This document shows positions 29,788 to 35,652 of a stretch of DNA of 35,783 bases, piece after piece. Both the position numbers and the translations under genes were made by a program. This DNA comes from a virus, in IMG/VR virus record IMGVR_UViG_3300044636_000127, positions 1 to 35,783 of that record; one strand, given 5' to 3'. The stretch's first letter is position 1; every line of letters begins with the position of its first letter. Under the pieces are notes generated by a model. That model searched no databases and was not told the origin of the DNA. It worked only from the letters and a program-made list of their open reading frames with translations.

Positions 29788-30153
29788 TCAAATTTCGATG
29801 ACCTTACAAGTCCATCCCTCTTTTAGCTTAGCCCAACCATGAACCTCAATCTTCCACCCTGCCCTCAAGATAGCCGGAAGATGCTCGCACTCTGCAATCT
29901 TCTTCACCCTGGCGTTTATGTTGGCCCTGCTCGTTGTCTGCACCAGCAGCGTCTCTTCGTCTCTGAGACAGAGTATGTCTCCGATGCTAAAAAGGTCTTG
30001 TCGGATGCGAGCCCAAGGGTTCCAGTGCTCGACTATTTGGCACAAATAACCTCGTTCCCTAAGTAAGGCTAGAGACCTCTGAGTAGGACTAACCGACGAA
30101 CGGCGTGTTTTCTTGGTGTCAGTGGCAGAGATTGTCATCGTGACGACATTCAC
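29788..30153 (-). CDS. Putative PD-(D/E)XK-like nuclease
   Basis: This 121-residue protein contains SPTQRSLALLRERGYLCQIVEHWNPWARIRQDLFSIGDILCLRD, then ETLLVQTTSRANINARVKKIAE. A phage family sharing this pattern has a restriction-endonuclease-like fold, in which D (IGDIL) and E/Q-x-T in EXLLVQTTS are at the active-site positions and Lys is replaced (Q-T-T). Activity is therefore uncertain. The start is GTG at 30153, with AGGA 13 bases upstream; an in-frame ATG at 30138 is possible. It is the first gene of the leftward block and shares a divergent intergenic region with the rightward block. Confidence 0.6.
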   Translation of the reverse strand: MNVVTMTISATDTKKTRRSSVSPTQRSLALLRERGYLCQIVEHWNPWARIRQDLFSIGDILCLRDEETLLVQTTSRANINARVKKIAECEHLPAILRAGWKIEVHGWAKLKEGWTCKVIEI

Positions 30154-30210
30154 AAGTGTTTTTCGATCCTAAGATTACTCCATCGCAACAAACAAACAGG
30201 AGCAAACGAA
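30154..30210. promoter_or_regulatory. Divergent intergenic region between the two transcription blocks
   Basis: This 57-bp gap separates the leftward nuclease gene from the rightward 88-residue gene and must carry or border the promoters of both blocks. On the plus strand TTCACA (30149-30154) lies 15 bp before TAAGAT (30170-30175), an imperfect sigma-70-like pair. On the minus strand TAATCT (30177-30172) could be a -10 element. The Shine-Dalgarno of the rightward gene is CAGGAG. Promoter strength cannot be judged from these matches. Confidence 0.35.
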
Positions 30211-30477
30211 ATGACAACAACGACACAAATTACCGCAGGACAAGCCCAGATGCTTAAAAGCATTATGTGCAACGAGCATCAGCCATTAAACGGCAGGATG
30301 CCTGAGAATTTTGCAGACATCCGCGAAATCTGGACCAGCGAAGTTGTCAGGAACGCATCAGACAAGGGTACGCTAACCACATTAATTAACGCAGGCTTAG
30401 TTATCCATTGGGGTCGCGGCGCAGATTCTTGTGTTCGCATGACGCAAGACGGTTGGGATGCAATCGTTAACTACTAA
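30211..30477 (+). CDS. Small winged-helix-like protein, first rightward gene (88 residues)
   Basis: MTTTTQITAGQAQMLKSIMC begins an 88-residue protein with a helix, then IWTSEVVRNASDKGTLTTLINAGLVIHWG (two helices in wHTH-like order) and a short strand-rich tail (SCVRMTQDGWDAIVNY). A good CAGGAG lies 7 bases before the ATG. As the first gene of the recombination operon it may regulate it; this is inference from position and fold pattern. A GC-rich hairpin follows the stop codon. Confidence 0.75.
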   Translation: MTTTTQITAGQAQMLKSIMCNEHQPLNGRMPENFADIREIWTSEVVRNASDKGTLTTLINAGLVIHWGRGADSCVRMTQDGWDAIVNY

Positions 30478-30483
30478 CAACCT

Positions 30484-30497
30484 GGGGCTCCGGCCCC
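30484..30497 (+). promoter_or_regulatory. GC-rich hairpin with cUCCGg tetraloop between two genes
   Basis: GGGGC (30484-30488) pairs perfectly with GCCCC (30493-30497) around TCCG, giving a C(UCCG)G loop of the very stable UNCG type. It starts 7 bases after the stop of the 88-residue gene and ends 3 bases before the CAGGAG of the next gene. No T-tract follows, so it is not a standard terminator. It may stabilise the upstream mRNA or lower initiation at the next gene. Confidence 0.6.
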
Positions 30498-30512
30498 TAC
30501 CAGGAGAGCAAC

Positions 30513-30671
30513 ATGAAGATCGTACTTACAAAACAGCAACTAGGTGAACTCATCAAGGAACACTTCTATGACAACTACAACCTGCCTCGAAACATGGTCG
30601 TTGTTTTCGATCACGATAGCCATAAAGAGTTTTGCGTTATCTATGTGAAGGAAAGCAACAATGAACTATGA
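30513..30671 (+). CDS. Small protein (52 residues)
   Basis: The frame MKIVLTKQQLGELIKEHFYD, then NYNLPRNMVVVFDHDSHKEF and CVIYVKESNNEL is preceded by CAGGAG 7 bases before the ATG. Its beta-alpha pattern and charge look like a folded protein. Small proteins with an N-terminal MKI(V/I)LT(K/E)xQL segment occur in early regions of many phages without known function. It overlaps the next gene by 11 bp. Confidence 0.75.
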   Translation: MKIVLTKQQLGELIKEHFYDNYNLPRNMVVVFDHDSHKEFCVIYVKESNNEL

Positions 30672-30786
30672 CTGGTGGCTAGATCGTCAACTTTGGGAAT
30701 ATGACAGGGAGAGAGAACGTGAGCACCAACAACAGCTGGAACAACAGGAGTTTGAACTTGGAGAAGTGGAAACCGACGAGGAGTGA
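30661..30786 (+). CDS. Small acidic, Gln/Glu-rich protein (41 residues)
   Basis: MNYDWWLDRQLWEYDREREREHQQQLEQQEFELGE and an acidic tail ending VETDEE make a 41-residue, highly charged helix. GAAGGA lies 8 bases before the ATG, and the start overlaps the preceding gene by 11 bp. Such Trp/Glu/Gln-rich micro-proteins are common in phage early operons. The function is unknown. Confidence 0.65.
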   Translation: MNYDWWLDRQLWEYDREREREHQQQLEQQEFELGEVETDEE

Positions 30787-30855
30787 TTGGATCTTATGCA
30801 GCATATTGGGAATCTTTTACGGGGTACTCCTGTTCCTGTTCGTAAGGTAGAAAAC

Positions 30856-31386
30856 ATGAAATTCGCTGAACTCAACAAAATCAACGTCAACAGCAAGATC
30901 GAGAAGAAAAATAACCTCTCGTATCTATCCTGGGCATGGGCTGTAGAACAACTTTTGCTTAACGATCCCTCTGCTACCTGGGAGTACAAGCCTCACCAAA
31001 TATGGAACGAGACGGTCATGGTGTTCTGCGAGGTCAAAGCATTTGGAGTTTCTCGCACTGCCCAACTTCCCGTCATGGACCACAGAAACAAGGCCATCTC
31101 CAACCCAGATTCGTTCCAGGTCAATACCGCTATGCAACGATGCTTGGCTAAGGCTATCGCGTTGCATGGTCTCGGTTTATATATTTATGCTGGAGAAGAT
31201 CTGCCTTCCGAAGAAAAGGTCGATGAGCTTGAGACCTACAAAGCAAAACTCGAAGCGGCAGAGTCCTTGGACACGTTAAAAGCAGAGTTCTCTCCGGCCT
31301 ACAAGGCTATGAAAGACAAACCAGAAATCAAAGAACTCGTCGCTGTTTACGAAGCCAAGAAGAAAGCACTTACGGAAGTCAAATGA
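30856..31386 (+). CDS. Single-strand annealing protein, Sak family (DUF1071)
   Basis: This 176-residue protein has the DUF1071/Sak signature NNLSYLSWAWAVEQ (residues ~19-32). The strand pattern LPVMDHRNKAISNPDSFQVNTAMQRCLAKAIALHGLGLYIYAGEDLP follows at ~71-117, with a helical C-terminus. Sak-type proteins anneal complementary single strands and work with a 5'-3' exonuclease, here the YqaJ-type gene 1 kb downstream. The ATG at 30856 gives the family N-terminus and follows AAGG; a longer TTG frame from 30787 has no support. The stop overlaps the next start by ATGA. Confidence 0.87.
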   Translation: MKFAELNKINVNSKIEKKNNLSYLSWAWAVEQLLLNDPSATWEYKPHQIWNETVMVFCEVKAFGVSRTAQLPVMDHRNKAISNPDSFQVNTAMQRCLAKAIALHGLGLYIYAGEDLPSEEKVDELETYKAKLEAAESLDTLKAEFSPAYKAMKDKPEIKELVAVYEAKKKALTEVK

Positions 31387-31736
31387 ACTTAGACCGATTT
31401 GAAGAGGGTTTGATCGACGACATCCAGACTGACCGCTGCAAGAAACTCTTGTGGTCGGTCATCAACCTGGCAGTAGAAGATGCGTGCCGCGCTCCGTACA
31501 ACAAAAAGCCAAGCACTGAGTCTATCACCGCGATGCGGTTTTTAATCGGCAACGGCAAGGAAGCTGATCTCGATTCTTGGCTAATGTGGCTCGACGTAAA
31601 CGGTCCGGTGTTTAGAAGGAGACTCTTGGAAGCCATGTTCTCGGATCACCACGATAAGTTCCCAGACATGGCAAGAAGGGCTTTCAGAGCAAATTACAAC
31701 TGGTGGAGGCTCAATGCGACTGATTTTAACGACTGA
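31383..31736 (+). CDS. Conserved protein of the recombination operon (117 residues)
   Basis: MNLDRFEEGLIDDIQTDRCKKLLWSVINLAVEDACRAPYNK begins a 117-residue helical protein. It has SITAMRFLIGNGKEADLDSWLMWLDVNGPVFRRRLLEAMF. Proteins with this LIGNG-x(3)-(D/E)-x-W-x-x-W-L motif lie beside NinB and Sak genes in many phages, with no established function. It starts by ATGA overlap with the annealing protein and overlaps NinB by 23 bp, so it is co-expressed with both. Membership of the recombination module is inferred from synteny. Confidence 0.78.
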   Translation: MNLDRFEEGLIDDIQTDRCKKLLWSVINLAVEDACRAPYNKKPSTESITAMRFLIGNGKEADLDSWLMWLDVNGPVFRRRLLEAMFSDHHDKFPDMARRAFRANYNWWRLNATDFND

Positions 31737-32133
31737 GAATGACCGCAGGAGGGCTATAGAGGCTCTACAAGACGCTGAATTGGGTTACATGGTAACTATC
31801 TCCAAACCTCCTCGTACAGCGGCTCAGAATCGGTTTTATTGGGCGATCCTAACTGCGTGTTCTGAACAGCTTATGAACCAGGAATATACGCAGGACATCT
31901 GGCATGAGTGGGCGAAAACTCGATTCTTGCCAACAAGGATCGTGGACCTACCTGGCGGCCAGGTGAAGGAGATTGAGCCTTCTACCGCTTCTCTCACGGT
32001 CTCAGAGTTCTCTGATCTTGTGGAGCAGCTTTTACAGTACGCGTTGGAGAAAGGCTTGATTTGGACTGATGAGATGAAAGACGCTGAACTCGACTTGAGG
32101 AAAATCAATGTACATAAACAAAAAGCTGCTTGA
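31714..32133 (+). CDS. NinB-like recombination protein
   Basis: This 139-residue protein has the NinB (Orf) pattern: MRLILTTENDRRRAIEALQDAELGYMVTISKPPRTAAQNRFYWAILT. A helical part follows (YTQDIWHEWAKTRFLP..), then LTVSEFSDLVEQLLQYALEKGLIW, close to lambda Orf. Lambda NinB binds SSB-coated single strands and replaces RecFOR functions. Its place between the Sak and Exo genes supports this. It overlaps the next gene by 26 bp. Confidence 0.88.
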   Translation: MRLILTTENDRRRAIEALQDAELGYMVTISKPPRTAAQNRFYWAILTACSEQLMNQEYTQDIWHEWAKTRFLPTRIVDLPGGQVKEIEPSTASLTVSEFSDLVEQLLQYALEKGLIWTDEMKDAELDLRKINVHKQKAA

Positions 32134-32398
32134 GGCTTGCAGGCATATCCCATGCGGGTCTTGTTTTTGCGAAGATGGGACTGTAGTAGCTGCACACAGG
32201 AATCAAGGAAAAGGCATGGGCATCAAGGTTAGTGATGCTTTAGTAGCATCCCTCTGTTACAGATGCCACACATACTTGGACCAGGGAAAGGATATGTCTC
32301 GTGAAGAACGTCGAGACTTCTGGAACCAGGCGTACATAAACACGATGCAGGCAATGATCGAACGAGGATGGTTAAAGGTGCAAAATGCAAAGAACTGA
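32108..32398 (+). CDS. YbcO-like nuclease (DUF1364)
   Basis: This 96-residue protein has the DUF1364/YbcO pattern with a zinc site. Residues C11, C16, C19 and C21, then DGTVVAAHRNQGKGMGIKVSDALVASLCYRCHTYLDQG, supply H30 and the C50/C53/H54 group. EERRDFWNQAYINT follows. YbcO-type proteins are HNH-like nucleases of prophage ninG/ninB regions, thought to process Holliday junctions or recombination intermediates. It sits between NinB and the exonuclease, overlapping both genes (26 and 14 bp). The set of Cys and His residues looks complete. Confidence 0.85.
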   Translation: MYINKKLLEACRHIPCGSCFCEDGTVVAAHRNQGKGMGIKVSDALVASLCYRCHTYLDQGKDMSREERRDFWNQAYINTMQAMIERGWLKVQNAKN

Positions 32399-32978
32399 AG
32401 ATTGGTTTAAGGCAAGATTGGGTCATGTAACCGCTTCTAGGGCTTCTGACGCGATTGCGAAGCAAGGTACGGCTACACGTAGGAACTACGCAATACAACT
32501 CGTCACAGAGCGTTTAACGGGCTTACAGGGCGATTCCTTTACGAACGCTGCTATGCAGTGGGGCACAGAGCAAGAACCTATCGCTAGGGTCGCGTATGAG
32601 CAGCATACAGGCTCGATTGTGGAGCAGACAGGCTTTCATAAGCACAAGAGCATAGAATGGCTTGGAGCCTCTCCTGACGGGTTTGTGGGCTCAGGGCTGA
32701 TTGAGATCAAGTGTCCCAACAGTAACACTCATGTTGATTACTTATTAGCAAAGGAGGTTCCCACTAAGTACAAGTCTCAAATGCTCACTCAAATGCTTGT
32801 GACAAATAGGACATGGTGCGACTTTGTAAGTTTCGACCCAAGGCTTCCAGATCACTTGCAGTTATTCATTGTTAGATACGAACCAAAGCCAGAGGAGTTC
32901 AAGATCATCGAGCTACAACTCACGAACTTTCTAGCCGAGGTATCAGAAATGGAGAAATCGCTATGCCAAAAGAACTAA
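32385..32978 (+). CDS. YqaJ-type (lambda Exo-like) recombinase nuclease
   Basis: This 197-residue protein has the viral recombinase signature: W7-FKARLGHVTASRASDAI, then WGTEQEPIARVAYE at ~59-72. The catalytic residues D98 (GASPDGF) and E107/K109 (LIEIKC) are intact. A C-terminal segment with KYKSQMLTQMLV supplies the conserved Gln. The enzyme degrades one strand 5' to 3', and the Sak-type protein anneals the resulting tails. It overlaps the following SSB-like gene by 16 bp. Confidence 0.9.
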   Translation: MQRTEDWFKARLGHVTASRASDAIAKQGTATRRNYAIQLVTERLTGLQGDSFTNAAMQWGTEQEPIARVAYEQHTGSIVEQTGFHKHKSIEWLGASPDGFVGSGLIEIKCPNSNTHVDYLLAKEVPTKYKSQMLTQMLVTNRTWCDFVSFDPRLPDHLQLFIVRYEPKPEEFKIIELQLTNFLAEVSEMEKSLCQKN

Positions 32979-33184
32979 CCGGAAGTATCAGCAAGAACAA
33001 GAAAAAAGAAAAAGACGCTCACCCAGATTACCGAGGGTCAGCGACTATCGGAGGGATTGACTACTGGGTATCAGGTTGGGTCAACGAGGGATCGGATGGA
33101 AAGTATCTGGGGTTGAAGTTCCAACAGAAGGATGGAGAGTCAAGACCCGCAAAACAAGACGATGACGATTCCGTACCGTTCTGA
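32963..33184 (+). CDS. Small SSB-like protein with acidic DDDDSVPF tip
   Basis: MPKELTGSISKNKKKEKDAHPDYRGSATIGGIDYWVSGWVNEGSDGKYLGLKFQQ is followed by a short acidic linker, ending DDDDSVPF. The core has a beta-rich pattern seen in DUF736-like phage proteins; the ending copies the tip of bacterial SSB (DDDIPF), which binds SSB-interacting proteins such as exonuclease I, RecO and primase. Placed next to a recombinase, it could bind single strands itself or recruit host SSB partners. It overlaps the exonuclease gene by 16 bp. The SSB mimicry is inferred from the tip. Confidence 0.7.
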   Translation: MPKELTGSISKNKKKEKDAHPDYRGSATIGGIDYWVSGWVNEGSDGKYLGLKFQQKDGESRPAKQDDDDSVPF

Positions 33185-33194
33185 GGAGACAAAC

Positions 33195-33425
33195 ATGCAC
33201 CTGAGCAAACACCAAAGCCTGTTGAGGCAGGCTTATATTGTCAGACCTAAGCTCATAACCGATGATTCTCCAGCTTTAGATAAAGCGATCAAGACCATCG
33301 AGAGTGAGAATCCCAGTGCCTTCTGGAAAGAGAAGGACTTTGAAAAGAGGAGGTTCTATCATGCACCACGGCCAGGCACTCCTTACTCGGCTGCTACTCA
33401 TGCGTGGCCGAAGGAATTATTATGA
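33195..33425 (+). CDS. Small protein (76 residues)
   Basis: MHLSKHQSLLRQAYIVRPKLIT is followed by DDSPALDKAIKTIESENPSAFWKEKDFEKRRFYHAPRPGTPYSAATHAWP. The C-terminal half is rich in aromatic and basic residues. The ATG at 33195 has GAGGAG 8 bases upstream and follows the stop of the SSB-like gene by 10 bp; the longer frame from 33132 would overlap that gene. The stop overlaps the next start by ATGA. No family is recognised. Confidence 0.72.
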   Translation: MHLSKHQSLLRQAYIVRPKLITDDSPALDKAIKTIESENPSAFWKEKDFEKRRFYHAPRPGTPYSAATHAWPKELL

Positions 33426-33610
33426 GCAACTGGAAAGAGTTAATCGAGAATCAGACCAGGAAAGAACGGTTCAGGCCCGTCGAGGAAATATGGAGGGAGT
33501 ACGGATGGATTCCACCGTCCACACATTGTCCGGACACAATGGCAAAGCACAAAGCGTTTAAGGAGTGGTCGATCCGTGGCATCGTGGATCAACCTTATCA
33601 AGAACGTTAA
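33422..33610 (+). CDS. Small protein (62 residues)
   Basis: MSNWKELIENQTRKERFRPV continues EEIWREYGWIPPSTHCPDTM and ends AFKEWSIRGIVDQPYQER, giving a small basic protein with four Trp residues. The ATG at 33422 overlaps the preceding stop as ATGA; the longer frame from 33404 has no support. A 35-bp overlap with the next gene includes that gene's Shine-Dalgarno. The function is unknown. Confidence 0.7.
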   Translation: MSNWKELIENQTRKERFRPVEEIWREYGWIPPSTHCPDTMAKHKAFKEWSIRGIVDQPYQER

Positions 33611-33812
33611 GTCATCTGATGTTGAGGAGATAGCGGCAGCGTACGAAAGTGCACTGCCGTTTGTCGTTCAGGACTGGGCGAAGATGATCTTAAAGTTAGC
33701 TAAAAGCAAACGACTTCCGATCATCGAGAAGATCGACAAAGTACACGGTGACAAGATCGGCCAGATGGTGCGAGACGAGATATTTGCCCAGCATAAAAGG
33801 CCTAAGACTTAG
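33576..33812 (+). CDS. Small helical protein (78 residues, GTG start)
   Basis: MASWINLIKNVKSSDVEEIAAAYESALPFVVQDWAKMILKLAK continues to KSKRLPIIEKIDKVHGDKIGQMVRDEIFAQHKRPKT. It begins with GTG at 33576, 10 bases after AAGGAG. Helical and basic, with no membrane segment. It is the last gene of the rightward block and ends 11 bp inside the convergent holin gene. The function is unknown. Confidence 0.7.
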   Translation: MASWINLIKNVKSSDVEEIAAAYESALPFVVQDWAKMILKLAKSKRLPIIEKIDKVHGDKIGQMVRDEIFAQHKRPKT

Positions 33813-34227
33813 CCGGAGGAACAACGCCCTTAACGCGCTCAAAACTCCTCATGCCAGCAATCCCCAACATACCGCTCAAAATAACCCATAGAGCGTCGGT
33901 ATCTAGCATGGGAGGAGGCTTTACATCTTGCGGGACAATCTGTTCTGCTTGCATCCAAGTCCACGCCCAGACTAAAAGCGGGTAAGCAAGAAACTGATAG
34001 AACATCGCTCCAGCACCAACCCAGCCAATAGCAGGTCGCCAGCCAGCAACAAACATATTCTGGTTGGCAGCTTCGACCTTGTTAACTTCCATCTGACCGA
34101 GATCAATCGCCTGGTCAATACGCTTGGCCTCTAACTCAAGTTCCATGCGTTCCTTATCGGAGGTGTGTAGGTCTCCGATAACCTTACCAACCGAATCAAC
34201 GATGGAAGAGATTCCGAGCAGGTTCAT
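33802..34227 (-). CDS. Holin of the three-helix type (GTA_holin_3TM-like)
   Basis: This 141-residue protein has an N-terminal amphipathic region (IVDSVGKVIGDLHTSDKERMELELEAKRIDQAI). Hydrophobic segments follow, with MFVAGWRPAIGWVGAGAMFYQFLAYPLLVWAWTW forming one or two membrane helices and DALWVILSGMLGIAGMRSFERVKG a last one. GWRPAIGW-type holins of 3 TM segments occur in phages and gene transfer agents. The start at 34227 gives an ATGA overlap with the endolysin gene, as expected for a holin/endolysin pair. It converges with the rightward block, overlapping it by 11 bp. Together with the T7-like holin at 214-432 it gives two lysis membrane proteins; no spanin pair was recognised. Confidence 0.85.
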   Translation of the reverse strand: MNLLGISSIVDSVGKVIGDLHTSDKERMELELEAKRIDQAIDLGQMEVNKVEAANQNMFVAGWRPAIGWVGAGAMFYQFLAYPLLVWAWTWMQAEQIVPQDVKPPPMLDTDALWVILSGMLGIAGMRSFERVKGVVPPAKS

Positions 34228-34724
34228 AGCTTGAGCGTCCTGTTGATCCAACCCAACATAAACTTCATTTGGCTTCTGTCTCGCGTCACGATGTCACGAT
34301 ACCTAGCAATCTTTGCCAGCGCGTAATAAGCCACAAATAGCTCAGGATTGGCTTGGTTAAGTGCTGATATGGTCTTAGGGCCAACAACGCCGTCTGGGGC
34401 CGTTTTAACGCATATCTGGGCAAGTTTGATAGACACGGGAACGCCAGCATTGACAGCAAAGTTAAAAAGCGACGAGGCTATAACGTCATGCGTTAAGTCA
34501 TCGCCTTTGATCTTGTCCCAGAAGTTCTCTTTATAAAAGTCTCGGACTAACTGTGTCGGAGGTGTTTCTTGGTAGTCGATATGATTCCATCCCTCCCATT
34601 TTGGGTGCATCTTGCGAGCAATACCAGCATAGGTCTGGCCTCCTCGGTCTCCCTGGACTTCGTGAAGAACGTAACCTCCTTCGTCCTCCATCATCTTGTC
34701 GAACGCTTGTTCAAAGTTAGCCAA
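34224..34724 (-). CDS. Endolysin, GH108 family with C-terminal PG-binding domain
   Basis: This 166-residue protein begins (TTG) MANFEQAFDKMMEDEGGYV with catalytic E15 in EGGY. The GDRGGQTYAGIARKMHPKWEGW segment typical of GH108 muramidases follows, and SSLFNFAVNAG and PDGVVGPKTISALN belong to the PG_binding_3 region. The enzyme cleaves the glycan backbone of peptidoglycan. TTG at 34724 was chosen because AGGGGG lies 8 bases upstream and the frame then overlaps the phosphoesterase by only 8 bp; a frame to 34868 would overlap by about 150 bp and adds no known domain. No signal peptide is visible, so export needs a holin. The stop overlaps the holin start by ATGA. Confidence 0.87.
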   Translation of the reverse strand: MANFEQAFDKMMEDEGGYVLHEVQGDRGGQTYAGIARKMHPKWEGWNHIDYQETPPTQLVRDFYKENFWDKIKGDDLTHDVIASSLFNFAVNAGVPVSIKLAQICVKTAPDGVVGPKTISALNQANPELFVAYYALAKIARYRDIVTRDRSQMKFMLGWINRTLKL

Positions 34725-35652
34725 CGGCTTGCCCCCTAAAGTATGCAGTCCCTTCGATAACTTCAACGAGTTCAGGAGGCAAGAGTAGACCATCTCTGAA
34801 ACACAAGACAGCAAAGCCTGAACACCAAGGGACGGGATTATCTTCGATGTAAGTGAACTGATTGCCATCAGGATTGGCTAACATCCCTGTAGATACACCG
34901 TACCGACGCCCTCGATAGTCGCCCCATCCTTTGACCTCTAAAAGATGGGTATGCCCTGAGACCGTAGAGATGCCTGCTTTCAAGGTGTTGTTGTAACCGG
35001 AGTGGATACCTGAATGTTGAAGTCTATGCTTAATCATGCAGATGTCGTTGACCATCACCGACCAACTGACAGACCACTCAGGCAGATGATCTTTAAGAGT
35101 CGTTCCTTGGATGCCTTTGAACTCAGGAACAGATCCGGCTAATCTTTTATCAAACCTTATGTCGTGGTTGCCTGTGGTTCGATGCAAGAAAGTACCTAGA
35201 CCTTTACAGGCCTTGACGATCTGATCCATATGCCACTGAACCGCTTCGAGTTCGTCTCGTAAACTCGTGACTGGCTCCCAATCCATAGGGCCGTACTTGG
35301 AGATAGTTCCCCCGTCGAGAATATCTCCGTTTGCGATAATCGCTTTGGGCTTTAGGGTCTTGATGAGTTTAAGTAGCGCATTGAACCCCGCGGAAGGTTC
35401 TCCAGGCATGAAGTGAGCGTCAGAGAATACGATCACATAGCCTTCAGTTTCTAGCGTCGCTCGCCTACGATTTTCAGGTAAGGTAAAACGAGCGTCTTTT
35501 GTTGGTAAAAGGATGTTGTATTTCTTCTCGATTGCCCTTCTTCGCTCGTAAACATTGCGAAGAGTAAGACCGATACGGTCTGAAATCTTCGTTGGGCTAC
35601 CTAGTTCTTTCCAGACTGCGATGAACTCTTCATCTTCCGACTTTTTTCTCAC
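34717..35652 (-). CDS. Calcineurin-like metallophosphoesterase with N-terminal HTH-like segment
   Basis: This 311-residue protein has the metallophosphoesterase residues in order: SDAH (77-80), NGD (108-110), GNHD (161-164), H209 and GHTH (233-236), all needed for a two-metal centre. Residues ~15-45 (GSPTKISDRIGLTLRNVYERRRAIEKKY) look like a helix-turn-helix. The GTG start at 35652 follows GGAG by 8 bases and overlaps the end of the contig-spanning small gene. Such enzymes recur in phages, where DNA or nucleotide phosphoester targets are proposed but unproved. The stop lies 8 bp inside the endolysin gene. Being next to lysis genes is unusual for a replication enzyme. Confidence 0.87.
   Translation of the reverse strand: MRKKSEDEEFIAVWKELGSPTKISDRIGLTLRNVYERRRAIEKKYNILLPTKDARFTLPENRRRATLETEGYVIVFSDAHFMPGEPSAGFNALLKLIKTLKPKAIIANGDILDGGTISKYGPMDWEPVTSLRDELEAVQWHMDQIVKACKGLGTFLHRTTGNHDIRFDKRLAGSVPEFKGIQGTTLKDHLPEWSVSWSVMVNDICMIKHRLQHSGIHSGYNNTLKAGISTVSGHTHLLEVKGWGDYRGRRYGVSTGMLANPDGNQFTYIEDNPVPWCSGFAVLCFRDGLLLPPELVEVIEGTAYFRGQAVG

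Noticed and set aside
30787-30855. TTG start for the annealing protein
   Set aside because: The 23 extra residues do not belong to the family and no Shine-Dalgarno precedes them; the ATG at 30856 fits.
33304-33561. An 85-residue plus-strand frame
   Set aside because: It overlaps two better supported genes with ATGA coupling and has no Shine-Dalgarno at proper distance.
34725-34868. Longer endolysin with an N-terminal hydrophobic extension that might be a signal-anchor
   Set aside because: It would overlap the phosphoesterase gene by about 150 bp. TTG at 34724 has a good Shine-Dalgarno and gives the normal family start.
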